Shown piece by piece: positions 1-9,171 of a stretch of DNA of 64,000 bases. The number at the start of each line of letters is the position of its first letter. Within the stretch, counting starts at the first letter, position 1. Location: assembly GCF_029094525.1 (NCBI RefSeq), contig NZ_CP119107.1, positions 2,418,001 through 2,482,000 on the forward strand, written 5' to 3'. The position numbers were made by a program, and so were the translations under genes. The notes under the pieces are model-generated. The model was given only the letters and a program-made list of their open reading frames with translations. It was not told the origin of the DNA and did not search any database. The stretch is from Pullulanibacillus sp. KACC 23026. Its GTDB lineage: Bacteria > Bacillota > Bacilli > Bacillales > Sporolactobacillaceae.

Positions 1-591
1 TTTACCTTGATAGTTAATTGTTTGCACCTCTGAAGTGAACCTGTTAGTAAAATCTAAGTTTTCTTTAGTAAGGATATTTTTAAATATATGGTCCCACATC
101 TTTTCTGGACTACAAATTGAGCAGGCCATGGGATAACGAAGAGCTCCGATTATAAATCTGTCGATGGCTGGGGAAGGTTAAATCCTAGTTTAGTGAGCAA
201 TAATTGTATTGGTGCTAAGACTTGCTAAAAGAACTGGGACAGGTACCAAGCACTTTTAATTAAAGCAAAAGGACATTTAATAAATTGTTATTAAGAGTTA
301 TATTAACCGAAAATAAACGAGGTTCGGAACACATGTGTGAAAACAATATTGTTTTAAATATAAAATAATTATAAAAGACTTGAAAATGATAATATTTAAT
401 GAAAAAGAGAAAAAACAGTTATGACGCTATGGTGGATAAGATAATAATCCTAATAACTTAGCTTTTCTTTAAGAATTCATTTTACTTAGACCCCTATACG
501 AAAAACATCCCGACGTATACAACAAACTTATTAAAGACTATGGAAAAAGTTGGTTTATTGTGGTAAAATTCACTCAATTAGGGGGAGAATC
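1..591. other. Intergenic region, no gene recognised
   Basis: No convincing open reading frame, RNA gene or repeat was seen here. The sequence is AT-rich. A good ribosome binding site (GGGGGAGA, about 581-588) at its right end serves the downstream ROK regulator. Confidence 0.5.
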
Positions 592-1794
592 ATGAATAGA
601 AGAACTGGGGACTTAAAATTTATGCAGGAAATTAATAGATCCATTGTCTTTGATTTTATTAGGAAGCATGGACCTATTTCTCGAATTGAGATTGCTAAGT
701 CAAATAATCTTAGCCCAACAACCGTCACGTCTGCTGTAAATGAACTGATTAAAAATGGGTTTGTTGAAGAGGGGGAGACAGGAGTTTCAAATGGAGGAAG
801 GAGACCTGTTTTGCTGAAGTTTTCTCCTAATAAACGAACCATTATAGGGGTTTCCATAAGGAATACCATGATTGAAATTGGTGAATTAAATTTGGAGCCC
901 AAAGTTTTGCAGGTGATTTCTTATCCTGTTGATAATTTAATTGGTGAGGATTTTATTAGTTATCTTCTGGAATGTCTTGAATATTTTTTATCTGAAATTT
1001 CAGATCTTCATAAATGTATCGGGATTTCGATTGTGGCACCCGGAATTGTGGATTATAAAAATGGGATTTTAAGGTATAACTCAGCCTTAGAATTAATTGA
1101 AATTCCTTTACGAGATATGGTGGAGAATCGCTTTAAAATAAAAACACATCTGGAAAATGATACAAATTCGATTGCACTTGCGGAAAAAGAGCTAGGAGAA
1201 ATAGATGAATATAAGGATTTATTTTACATCATGGTAGGAGATGGCTTAGGCGCAGGTGTCGTGATTAACAATTCAATCTATCGTGGAAACCAAGGCGGGG
1301 CGGGGGAATTTGGACATTTTATTGTGGAAAGAGGAGGGATCCTTTGCGATTGTGGAAGTAGAGGGTGCTTAGGGAATTACGTGGGGTGGCCCTATATATA
1401 TTCGCGAATCATTTCTGCAATATCTCGAAAGAAGAAAACGCAGTTAGCCAAAATGGCGAAGGGGGATCTTAATAAAATTACATTAGATAAGTTCTTTAAA
1501 GCTGTGGATGAAGGAGATGTACTTGCAGTTAATATTCTTGATGATGTTGTAGATTACTTATCAACGGGAATAATTAATATTGTGAACTTGCTTAATCCTG
1601 AAATTATCATAATAGGTGGAGTACTTGGTGCAAGTGATACACTTGTTGCTAAATTAAGAGACAGAGTCATTTCACAAGGGTTGTCAACAAATACACATGA
1701 CTTGGACATTCGAAGTACGGCTTTAGGTAAAGACTTTATGTTGTGCGCAGCAGCTAATCTCGTGTTACATGAATCCCATCATATAGAACTCTAA
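592..1794 (+). CDS. ROK-family transcriptional regulator (NagC/XylR type)
   Basis: This 400-residue protein has an N-terminal winged helix-turn-helix (about residues 10-65, ending in the wing GGRRPV) fused to a ROK sugar-kinase-like domain. The ROK zinc motif is seen as CDCGSRGC and the sugar-binding region as GDGLGAG...GEFGH. The kinase phosphate motif (DxGxT) is degenerate, as expected for a regulator rather than an enzyme. I chose ATG 592 because GGGGGAGA sits just upstream; an in-frame ATG at 550 has no such site. It stands next to a sugar ABC operon on the same strand, so it most likely represses that amino-sugar locus in response to a sugar or sugar phosphate. The inducer is unknown. 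Confidence 0.88.
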   Translation: MNRRTGDLKFMQEINRSIVFDFIRKHGPISRIEIAKSNNLSPTTVTSAVNELIKNGFVEEGETGVSNGGRRPVLLKFSPNKRTIIGVSIRNTMIEIGELNLEPKVLQVISYPVDNLIGEDFISYLLECLEYFLSEISDLHKCIGISIVAPGIVDYKNGILRYNSALELIEIPLRDMVENRFKIKTHLENDTNSIALAEKELGEIDEYKDLFYIMVGDGLGAGVVINNSIYRGNQGGAGEFGHFIVERGGILCDCGSRGCLGNYVGWPYIYSRIISAISRKKKTQLAKMAKGDLNKITLDKFFKAVDEGDVLAVNILDDVVDYLSTGIINIVNLLNPEIIIIGGVLGASDTLVAKLRDRVISQGLSTNTHDLDIRSTALGKDFMLCAAANLVLHESHHIEL

Positions 1795-1960
1795 AAGAAA
1801 TTTTAAGAAAATAGATATAAGAGGGGGTGTTAAGAGCTGGAGTTTTTTTGATTTTGTTATAATTTAAAAAATTATAAATTCTCATTGAATTATTAGTTTG
1901 TTTGTTTTAATATGTAAATACAATCACATATTAATTCCGATGGAAAAAGTAAGTAGTTTA

Positions 1961-1975
1961 TTGTAAGCGTTAACT
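1961..1975 (+). promoter_or_regulatory. cre site (CcpA operator) 1
   Basis: The sequence TTGTAAGCGTTAACT matches the cre consensus WTGNAANCGNWNNCW at every fixed position. It lies about 400 bases upstream of the ABC binding-protein gene and implies carbon catabolite control of the operon. Confidence 0.75.
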
Positions 1976-2114
1976 AATGGTCTAGAAAGGTCAAATGGAT
2001 TTGAAAATCCAAAAAACTCTACAGATGAAAAAAATAAAGCTTTACCTTCTATAATTGCGGTTTTATTTTACTTTTTATGAGTAATAGAAAAATGAAATAA
2101 ATTAAAAAAACAAA

Positions 2115-2129
2115 TTGTAAGCGCTGTCT
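2115..2129 (+). promoter_or_regulatory. cre site (CcpA operator) 2
   Basis: The sequence TTGTAAGCGCTGTCT again matches all fixed positions of the cre consensus. Together with the copy 154 bases upstream it forms a pair, which supports strong glucose repression of the ABC operon. Confidence 0.72.
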
Positions 2130-2378
2130 AAAGTAGTGACTGTTGCAATTCAACTTAATCTTAGTTTTTCCACTGGGATTAAAAAGGTTGTAAGAAAAAC
2201 TAACGAAGTGTTGGATTTGCATAAATATAGGTAATATTTTTAAAAATATCAGTCTCAAAAATTTAATTAATTCATTCATTAAAGGGGGTGGTAAGTAGCA
2301 AATGGGAAGGTGTAAGAATGCAAATATTCAAGAGGGAATTAGCAAACTAGCGATAGAAAAATTTGGAGGTGTTTATAC

Positions 2379-3767
2379 ATGAAAAAGAAACAAGGATCAA
2401 AATTATTAGTAGTTGCAACAAGCCTCATATTTGCACTTTCAGGATGCGCCGTAACTAATAATAGTTCTAGCACTAGCAGTAACTCTGTAGGAACAAAAAC
2501 CAGCAATTCAGAATTGAAATGGCAGAATTGGTCAAATGTCAAAGAAAATCCGAAGCTAAAGGGACAGACAATTACAATCCTTTGGAATGTCAGCTCGCCG
2601 ACAGCAGAAAAGCTAAGCAAAAAACTTGAAGCGCAATTCACCAAAAAAACGGGAATTAAGGTTAATAACCTCAGCGTTGATTATAACAGTGTCTACAACA
2701 AAGTAATGACCAATGTGCAAAGCAATTCGCATAGCATTGACCTTACAGAAATGGATACGATTTGGGCTGGGCAATATGATAAAGGAAATATCGCCGTAAA
2801 CTTGAAGAACATCATCCCTAAGAGTGTGCAAAAAGAGTTTACACCTTCATCCCTGACATCCGTTAGCTACAACGGAGATATTATGGGGGTACCTTGGTTC
2901 TCAAGTACGAAGCACTTTTATTGGAATAAGACAATGTTTAAAGAAGCTGGGTTAGATCCAAATAATCCACCTAAAACATACGATGAATTTTTGAAAGATT
3001 CTAAGATTATTCAATCGAAGCTTGGCAGCAAGAATGTCTATGCATCGGGCTGGTCCTGGGAGCAGGCAGAGTCTCTAACATGTGATTATGTCGGATTCCT
3101 TGGAGCATACGGCGGCACCTTCTTCAACAATCAAGGAACGCCAGAGTTTAACAGTCCTGGCGGTGTAAAAGCTTTGCAAATGATGCAAACACTTTATAAG
3201 AGCGGCACGATCGATCCTGCGAGTCTCCAGTGGAATGAAACACAAGTACAAAATGCATTTGCTTCTGGCAAAATTGCGATGATGACTAACTGGGAAGGGA
3301 TGTACCCAATGCTCAATACAAAGTCACAATCGCAAGTTGTTGGTGAAACTTCTCTTGGCCTGCTTCCTGGTGAAGGCAATGTTAAGTCGTCAGCTGTTAC
3401 AGGCTCTGAAGGTGTAGCTCTGCTTCAAAGCAGCCAGCATAAACAAGCAGCGCTGGAATTCTTAGAATTTATTGCATCAAATGACTACCAATATCCTGAG
3501 TTTAAAGAAAACGGACAATATCCAACTATTCAGGCTGATTACAGCGATCCGAAATTTAAAGCAGCGGACCCAACAAACACAATGGGACCAATCGAAAATC
3601 AATTCAATTATGCATTCAACCGACCAAACGCACCTGGATATGTTAACTGGTCTGATATTTTATCTGCTGATCTGCACAAAGTCATCATGGGACAAATGAC
3701 ACCAAAAGCAGGTTTAGACGATGCAAACTCCCAAATCGAACAAGCAATTAAACAGGCAAACGGATAA
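2379..3767 (+). CDS. ABC transporter sugar-binding lipoprotein (CUT1 family)
   Basis: This 462-residue protein is an extracellular solute-binding protein of family 1. It starts with a lysine-rich signal peptide and a lipobox (LSGC, Cys at about residue 23), so it is predicted to be lipid-anchored on the outer face of the membrane. A low-complexity Ser/Asn linker follows and then the binding domain. CUT1 binding proteins usually bring oligosaccharides, often disaccharides, to two permeases, and both permease genes follow here. The neighbouring amino-sugar enzymes suggest an aminosugar-containing oligosaccharide, but this is inferred. The start is supported by TTGGAGGTG upstream. A hairpin with a T run after the stop may keep this gene expressed above the permeases. 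Confidence 0.93.
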   Translation: MKKKQGSKLLVVATSLIFALSGCAVTNNSSSTSSNSVGTKTSNSELKWQNWSNVKENPKLKGQTITILWNVSSPTAEKLSKKLEAQFTKKTGIKVNNLSVDYNSVYNKVMTNVQSNSHSIDLTEMDTIWAGQYDKGNIAVNLKNIIPKSVQKEFTPSSLTSVSYNGDIMGVPWFSSTKHFYWNKTMFKEAGLDPNNPPKTYDEFLKDSKIIQSKLGSKNVYASGWSWEQAESLTCDYVGFLGAYGGTFFNNQGTPEFNSPGGVKALQMMQTLYKSGTIDPASLQWNETQVQNAFASGKIAMMTNWEGMYPMLNTKSQSQVVGETSLGLLPGEGNVKSSAVTGSEGVALLQSSQHKQAALEFLEFIASNDYQYPEFKENGQYPTIQADYSDPKFKAADPTNTMGPIENQFNYAFNRPNAPGYVNWSDILSADLHKVIMGQMTPKAGLDDANSQIEQAIKQANG

Positions 3768-3779
3768 TTAAATAAATAT

Positions 3780-3819
3780 AGACGAGTGTGCCGAGATAGT
3801 TGGCACCTCATCTGTTTTT
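3780..3819 (+). terminator. Intercistronic hairpin / partial terminator
   Basis: A stem (AGACGAG.GTGCC pairing with GGCACCTCATCT) is followed by GTTTTT just before the permease ribosome binding site. Such leaky terminators commonly make the binding protein more abundant than the permeases. Confidence 0.6.
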
Positions 3820-3829
3820 GGAGGTTACT

Positions 3830-4729
3830 ATGCGAAAAACTTCTAAACAAGAGAGGAAAAAATGGTATTTTGCCTACATGCTTCTCATCCCAACAGCCGT
3901 TTTTCTGTTAGCGATTTTTATCTATCCGATCTTTCAATCGTTGTATTGGAGTTTCTTGCACTACGATTTGCTCGATGGTTCTCCTATAAAATTTGTTGGA
4001 TTTAAAAATTATATTCAAATTTTAACAGACGGACAATTTTGGTATTCTTTATGGAATGCGATTTGGTTTACACTTTTCACTTGTACGATGGAAACGATTC
4101 TCGGTTTCTTTTGTGCATTACTCTTGAATCAAAACTTTAGAGGAAGAACACTCTTTCGTGCTTCAATCATTATTCCTTGGGCGATTTTGACGATGGTCAA
4201 TGGTTTGCTTTGGGATACTATGCTTCAGCCAGGTTCTAACGGAGGTGCGATTCAAATTGTCCTTCACGCCCTTCATTTATTACCTCAAAACAGTAATCCC
4301 GTATGGCTCGCAACGGTTACAGGATCTGTCTTTTTTGCAGGTATTGCTGATATTTGGAAAATGACCCCTTTTATGACCCTTTTAATGCTTGCCGGTTTGC
4401 AACCTATTTCAGGGGAAATGTATGAAGCGGCAATGATTGATGGAGCTGGATTCTGGAAGAAAATTTGGTTAATTACAATTCCTCAGTTAAAGCCTGCGAT
4501 CATTGTTGCTGTAGTATTGCGTATCATGGGCGCGTTCCGCGTATACGATATCTTAACTGAATTTACAGGCAGTGACACCACTTCGGTCACTTATCTGACA
4601 TTTAACAATGCATTTCGGTATTTTTATTTAGGAAAAGCGTCTGCAATGGCGTGGTTTAGCACCCTCTTTATTATCGGAATCATTATTTACTATATCCGTA
4701 TTCTGAAAAAGAATATGGAGGAAGCGTGA
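3830..4729 (+). CDS. Sugar ABC transporter permease (MalF-like)
   Basis: This 299-residue inner-membrane protein has about six transmembrane segments and the cytoplasmic EAA loop (EAAMIDGAGFWKKIW, about residues 202-216) that docks the ATPase. It is the first of two permeases of a CUT1 importer. Start ATG 3830 was chosen because TTTGGAGGT precedes it; the reading frame is open further upstream through the intercistronic hairpin. No ATPase gene is present in the window, so the importer presumably borrows a shared MsmX-type ATPase, as many Bacillus CUT1 systems do. Confidence 0.92.
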   Translation: MRKTSKQERKKWYFAYMLLIPTAVFLLAIFIYPIFQSLYWSFLHYDLLDGSPIKFVGFKNYIQILTDGQFWYSLWNAIWFTLFTCTMETILGFFCALLLNQNFRGRTLFRASIIIPWAILTMVNGLLWDTMLQPGSNGGAIQIVLHALHLLPQNSNPVWLATVTGSVFFAGIADIWKMTPFMTLLMLAGLQPISGEMYEAAMIDGAGFWKKIWLITIPQLKPAIIVAVVLRIMGAFRVYDILTEFTGSDTTSVTYLTFNNAFRYFYLGKASAMAWFSTLFIIGIIIYYIRILKKNMEEA

Positions 4730-4738
4730 GGTGGTAAT

Positions 4739-5644
4739 ATGAAAAAAATACAGAGAAGTGCTACAGATATTATCCCGCGCGGCTACATGTGGATTGGATT
4801 AATTCTATTGTTTCTCTTCTCAGTATTACCCTATGTTTATTTGGTCACAACATCATTTTCTAATCAAGTTGAGATCAATGCGGGTCACTTATTTCCGCAA
4901 CATCCAACACTATCTAATTATCGGCAATTATTCAGTCCAAAGGATAGTTATGCTTTAGAGCTGATCCAAGCGATGAGAAACAGTCTCGAAGCTTCGATTT
5001 TAACGACGATCATAGCGCTTATTTTTGGCTCTATGGCAGCCTATGCGTTTGCCAGAATTAAATTCCCTTTCCGGATGACCGGGTTATTCGCAATATTGTC
5101 AATGCAAGTGCTTCCCACTGTCAGCATTGTTGTACCGCTTTATATGATGTTTCGTAATGGTTTTGGGATTCCAATTCCATTTACACACTATTCCATCCAA
5201 TTAACTGGTCCTTTGCTAAACACGCCGTGGGCGCTCATTATATCTTACGCCTCGGGTACGATTCCTTACGTCGTGTGGATGGTCACAGGTTATTTTTCGG
5301 CAGCACCGAAAGAACTTGAAGAGGCGGCATATATTGATGGGTGTGGTCTTTGGGGCACCATGATCCGTATTATTCTTCCACTCTCCTTACCAGGACTTGC
5401 AGCTACTTTTATTTTTAGTGTGTTAAATAATTTTGACGAATTCATGTTTGCGAATGCCTTTACCAGTACATATGCCTCAAAAACAGTTCCACTTTTTATC
5501 GCAGAACTTGTGGGTAAACACAGCTTGCCTTGGGGACTGATGTGTGCGGCAGGAGTTGTTGCGACCATCCCGTTTGTCATTTTATCCATGATTTGTTATC
5601 GCTGGATCGTTACTGGCGTAACGGCTGGAGCAGTAAAGGGGTGA
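4739..5644 (+). CDS. Sugar ABC transporter permease (MalG-like)
   Basis: This 301-residue membrane protein has about six transmembrane helices and an EAA loop (EEAAYIDGCGLWGTM, about residues 194-208). It pairs with the upstream permease to form the channel of the CUT1 importer. The gene begins nine bases after the previous stop, with GAGGTGG upstream, and ends four bases before the kinase gene. The spacing shows a single operon from the binding protein to the first GH4 enzyme. Confidence 0.92.
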   Translation: MKKIQRSATDIIPRGYMWIGLILLFLFSVLPYVYLVTTSFSNQVEINAGHLFPQHPTLSNYRQLFSPKDSYALELIQAMRNSLEASILTTIIALIFGSMAAYAFARIKFPFRMTGLFAILSMQVLPTVSIVVPLYMMFRNGFGIPIPFTHYSIQLTGPLLNTPWALIISYASGTIPYVVWMVTGYFSAAPKELEEAAYIDGCGLWGTMIRIILPLSLPGLAATFIFSVLNNFDEFMFANAFTSTYASKTVPLFIAELVGKHSLPWGLMCAAGVVATIPFVILSMICYRWIVTGVTAGAVKG

Positions 5645-5648
5645 TTAT

Positions 5649-6635
5649 GTGACGTATATTCTAGGACTTGACGGTGGAGGAAGTAAAACCTTCGTCGCCG
5701 TTGTTGACGAAAAAGGCAACCTTTTAGGTAAAGGGACGGCAGGACATGGGAATTATCAAAACCAAAAAGTAGGAATCAATGGGGTTCTTTCCAATTACCG
5801 TTCTGCGATCGATGTGGCACTTCAAGAAGCAAATCTATCGATTGCCGACATAGAATTTGCTCAATTTGGGCTTGCGGGTGCCGATCGCGAAAAGGACTTC
5901 AGCATCCTTCGTCCAGCACTTAAAGAACTTGGTTTTAAAGCTTGGGATGTAGTATGCGACACCTATGAGGGGCTGCGCACAGCCAGCCGTGAAAATATTG
6001 GAGTTGTGTTGGTCTGCGGAAGCGGTACGAACGCAGCAGGTAGAAATCCATTTGGTGAAACCAAACAAATCGGAGGGTTTGGGTATTTATTTGGTGATAC
6101 AGCGGGTGGAAGTTATTTAGCGCAAGAAGCTTTTCGAGCAGCATGCCGTGATTTCGAACGACGAGGTCCCAAAACTAGTCTGCGAAAAAAGATCGCTGAT
6201 TATTATAAGATGAAGGAAATGGGAGAGGTTCTTGATTATTATTATGACAACGACCTCTACCAAACGAATTTAGATATGTGTAAACTTCTTCACAACGCTG
6301 CAGACGAGGGAGATCTGGTATCTATCGGGATTCTTAAATCTGTCGGACGAGAACTTGGCATCGCTGCCAATTCGGTGATCTATCACCTTGGGGGATTTAA
6401 TAACATCGATATTCCTATTGTTCTTGTTGGATCTGTTGTTCAAAAAGGTAAAAACAAATATTTACTGAAAGAATTAGAGGATACAATTCGAAGAGAAAAC
6501 CAAAACTTTCACTTCGTTATCCCGAAAATGGAACCTGTTTACGGCTCTGTTCTTTTGGCAATGGATCATCTTAACATTCAAGTTGACCGTGAGATCGAAA
6601 ACAAATTTGAATCATACGGGGGTTACGAACTATGA
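5649..6635 (+). CDS. BadF/BadG-type sugar kinase (N-acetylglucosamine kinase-like)
   Basis: This 328-residue protein belongs to the ASKHA-fold BadF/BcrA family that includes GlcNAc and glucosamine kinases. It shows the phosphate-1 motif near the N terminus (LGLDGGGSKTFVAVV), the adenosine or sugar motif GSGTNAAG, and GYLFGDTAGG. Start is GTG 5649 behind GGGG, and its end overlaps the GH4 gene by four bases (ATGA), so the two are translationally coupled. The likely job is to phosphorylate the imported amino sugar or the non-reducing end of the imported disaccharide at O6, making the substrate for the coupled phosphoglycosidase. Whether it acts on mono- or disaccharide is not visible from the sequence. 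Confidence 0.85.
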   Translation: MTYILGLDGGGSKTFVAVVDEKGNLLGKGTAGHGNYQNQKVGINGVLSNYRSAIDVALQEANLSIADIEFAQFGLAGADREKDFSILRPALKELGFKAWDVVCDTYEGLRTASRENIGVVLVCGSGTNAAGRNPFGETKQIGGFGYLFGDTAGGSYLAQEAFRAACRDFERRGPKTSLRKKIADYYKMKEMGEVLDYYYDNDLYQTNLDMCKLLHNAADEGDLVSIGILKSVGRELGIAANSVIYHLGGFNNIDIPIVLVGSVVQKGKNKYLLKELEDTIRRENQNFHFVIPKMEPVYGSVLLAMDHLNIQVDREIENKFESYGGYEL

Positions 6636-7942
6636 AAAAAGACAGTTTGAAAGTTGCAGTAATTGGAGGCGGCTCTTCTTATACACCAGAAATTGTAGAA
6701 GGATTTATTCAACGCTATCATGAATTGCCAGTTCGTGAATTATATTTGGTAGACATCGAAGAAGGACGGCACAAGCTTGAAATTACAGCAGCACTCGCAA
6801 AACGGATGGTTGAAGAGTCTGGTTTACCTATTAAAGTCGTACCCACACTGAACAGACGAGAAGCGATTGAAGGTGCGGACTTTGTCACCACACAACTTCG
6901 AGTTGGACTATTAGATGCGCGTGCAAAGGACGAATCAATTCCCCTTAAATATAGCATTATCGGCCAAGAAACTACAGGAGCCGGTGGCTTTGCAAAAGCG
7001 CTGCGTACCATTCCTGTACTTCTCGATATTGCCCGTGATATTGAAGAACTTTCTCCAGATGCGTGGATGTTTAACTTTACAAATCCAGCTGGTATTAACA
7101 CCGAAGCTGTCTTAAATCACAGCAAAGTGAAATCCGTCGGGCTTTGTAATTTACCGATAGGTACACAAATGCAAATTGGGAAACTTCTAGGTGTTGAAGC
7201 CTCGAAAATCGGTTTGGAATGGGTAGGACTTAACCACCTCAATTGGGCAACAAAGATTTTAGTTGAAGGCGAAGACCTTTTACCTGTGATTCTTGGAAAA
7301 GCATCCAGTGAAAAAGGGTTAACCATGAAAAATATTCCTGACTTCCAATGGGGTGAAGAATTTCTTCGTTCGATGGGGGCTCTTCCTTGCAGTTATCTTC
7401 GTTATTTCTATATGACGGATGATATGCTTGCGGAAGAACTTCAGGCTGCGAAAACAACAGGAAGTCGCGCTGAAGTAGTGAAGAAGCTTGAAGGAGAACT
7501 GTTCGAGATTTATAAAGACCCTAATCTTAAAGAAAAACCAAAGCAATTGGAACAACGCGGTGGCGCTTATTATTCTACCGCAGCGGTAAACTTGATTGAT
7601 TCCATTTATAACAACCGCAACGATCAGCAAGTTGTCAACATTCAAAACAATGGTTTGCTTGATTTCTTACCCGATACAGCATCGATTGAAGCAAATTGTA
7701 TTATTAATTCCGAAGGTGCAACACCTGTGCAAATTCGCTCAGAGATACCTAATCAGATTAAAGGATTAATTCAGGTCGTCAAAGCGTACGAGTCATTAAC
7801 CGTTGAAGCGGCTGTTAGTGGTGACTACGGGACAGCCCTACAAGCACTTACCGTTCACCCATTGGTTACAAGTGCAAAAGTTGCCAAAGCAGTCCTTGAT
7901 GATTTACTGAAAGCACATAAGCCGTATTTGCCACAATTTTAA
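6632..7942 (+). CDS. GH4 glycosidase, 6-phospho-beta-glucosidase type
   Basis: This 436-residue enzyme is a glycoside hydrolase family 4 member. It has an N-terminal Rossmann motif (VAVIGGGSSYTPEIV), the metal-binding Cys in CNLP, and the metal and catalytic region GLNHLNW. GH4 enzymes use NAD+ and Mn2+ and cleave by transient C3 oxidation and elimination. The CN[ILV]P signature is typical of 6-phospho-beta-glucosidases and of ChbF-like enzymes acting on chitobiose-type 6-phosphates. Coupling to the BadF kinase suggests that a disaccharide is imported, phosphorylated and then split here. The amino-sugar specificity is inferred from the two deaminase-family genes downstream. Confidence 0.88.
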   Translation: MKKDSLKVAVIGGGSSYTPEIVEGFIQRYHELPVRELYLVDIEEGRHKLEITAALAKRMVEESGLPIKVVPTLNRREAIEGADFVTTQLRVGLLDARAKDESIPLKYSIIGQETTGAGGFAKALRTIPVLLDIARDIEELSPDAWMFNFTNPAGINTEAVLNHSKVKSVGLCNLPIGTQMQIGKLLGVEASKIGLEWVGLNHLNWATKILVEGEDLLPVILGKASSEKGLTMKNIPDFQWGEEFLRSMGALPCSYLRYFYMTDDMLAEELQAAKTTGSRAEVVKKLEGELFEIYKDPNLKEKPKQLEQRGGAYYSTAAVNLIDSIYNNRNDQQVVNIQNNGLLDFLPDTASIEANCIINSEGATPVQIRSEIPNQIKGLIQVVKAYESLTVEAAVSGDYGTALQALTVHPLVTSAKVAKAVLDDLLKAHKPYLPQF

Positions 7943-7943
7943 G

Positions 7944-7963
7944 AAGGGCCCGGAAGGGCTTTT
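7944..7963 (+). terminator. Weak hairpin after first GH4 gene
   Basis: An eight-pair stem containing two G-U pairs (AAGGGCCC-GGAA-GGGCTTTT) lies directly after the stop and is followed by CTTATT. It may attenuate rather than end transcription, since the next gene starts 18 bases later behind AGGAGGAG. Confidence 0.4.
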
Positions 7964-7981
7964 CTTATTAGGAGGAGTTAC

Positions 7982-9112
7982 ATGGTCACCATTAGACAAA
8001 TTAGAGATAAAGAAGAACTTGAAAAATGTTATGACTTATGGGGTCAAGTTTTCCAAGGAAACGAAACAAGAGATTTTTTCGCGAATCGCTTAAATAAGGA
8101 TTCCAGTTACAAGTTAACTACAACGTGGATTGCAAAAGTTGATAACGATATTGCTTCTTCGGTTCAAATTTTCCCCTATGAAATGCGCATCGGAAAGGAA
8201 AAACTCCTTGTAGGAGGAATCGGAAGCGTCGCCACTAATCGGTTGTATCGCGGGAAAGGATACGCCCAGGAAATCTTGCATGCCCAGAATCTTTGGATGC
8301 ACCAAAACAAATATGACCTGTCACTATTATTTAGTGGAATTGGAACAAAATTTTATGAAGAGGTTGGCTATAAAAAAGTAAAAAATGTCGCCTATCAAGC
8401 TAAAAAGTTACCTAAGATCGAATCGGATCTGTTATTTGCTAAAGACGATGACATGGAAATGATCCAAAAAGTGTATCAAGAATACAATCGTGAAAAAACA
8501 AATAGCTGCATTCGTTCTTCACAATATTGGAAGGATCAGATCGCTTGGAGAGGGGAAACCAAAGAAAATTTTTGTGTGATTAAAGAGGATCGAGAAATAA
8601 AGGCCTACTTACGGTTCGAAAATAAAAAAGGAAAAACGAGTGTTCTAGAAGCATGTTACCTCCCTGGTGCGGAGATGTATATGACGAAACTTTTTCACCA
8701 GTTTTGTGCAAGCGCCTATTGTCTAAACGACTTTACTATAATGCTTCCAAACGATCACATTTTAACGCAAAACAGAGAGAAAATTGAAGAAGGGACACAC
8801 ATGTGGAGATTCTTTGATTTTCAAAATTTAATGCATAAGCTAGAACCCGTATTTAACGAAAGAATGCCGAACGATAAAAAAATAGTCTTCAGATGCGAAG
8901 AGGACTGTGTTGTACTAAATAGAAATAAAGTCGAAGTAACAGGTCATAACTACGACTACGATGAAAGAATACTTGTCACAAAAAAGGAATTTTTTGAGTT
9001 GTTAACGCAAGGCTATCAAGCCACAGAAAACCAAAAATTGAGAAACAATTCGATCATTCAAAAATTATTCCCACCACAAAATGGTATCCTTTGGCAAAGT
9101 GATTTTTTCTAA
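7982..9112 (+). CDS. Eis-like GNAT N-acetyltransferase
   Basis: This 376-residue protein has the layout of the Eis family. An N-terminal GNAT domain contains the acetyl-CoA loop (RLYRGKGYAQ, about residues 83-92). A second GNAT-like region follows, then a C-terminal SCP2-like domain ending in a typical Pro-rich tail (LFPPQNGILW). Characterised Eis proteins acetylate amines, for example on aminoglycosides and lysine side chains. Within an amino-sugar locus it could acetylate a free amino group of the imported sugar or protect the cell from it; that role is inference. AGGAGGAG lies at the proper distance from ATG 7982. Confidence 0.8.
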   Translation: MVTIRQIRDKEELEKCYDLWGQVFQGNETRDFFANRLNKDSSYKLTTTWIAKVDNDIASSVQIFPYEMRIGKEKLLVGGIGSVATNRLYRGKGYAQEILHAQNLWMHQNKYDLSLLFSGIGTKFYEEVGYKKVKNVAYQAKKLPKIESDLLFAKDDDMEMIQKVYQEYNREKTNSCIRSSQYWKDQIAWRGETKENFCVIKEDREIKAYLRFENKKGKTSVLEACYLPGAEMYMTKLFHQFCASAYCLNDFTIMLPNDHILTQNREKIEEGTHMWRFFDFQNLMHKLEPVFNERMPNDKKIVFRCEEDCVVLNRNKVEVTGHNYDYDERILVTKKEFFELLTQGYQATENQKLRNNSIIQKLFPPQNGILWQSDFF

Positions 9113-9171
9113 GTGCAAGACGTGTTTATAACATAAAGGATATAGACTGACCAAATTGAGGAGAGGTTTTT

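Larger units (their letters stand above)
1795..2378. promoter_or_regulatory. Long control region upstream of the ABC operon
   Basis: No gene was seen in this 584-base gap. It contains two full matches to the CcpA operator (listed separately), AT-rich stretches and a TATAAT box preceded by TG at 1858-1863 with no good -35. The ribosome binding site of the binding-protein gene (TTGGAGGTG) lies at its right end. Confidence 0.55.

Noticed and set aside
1858-1863. TATAAT box far upstream of the ABC operon
   Set aside because: No matching -35 was found and it lies over 500 bases from the gene, so I did not call it a promoter.
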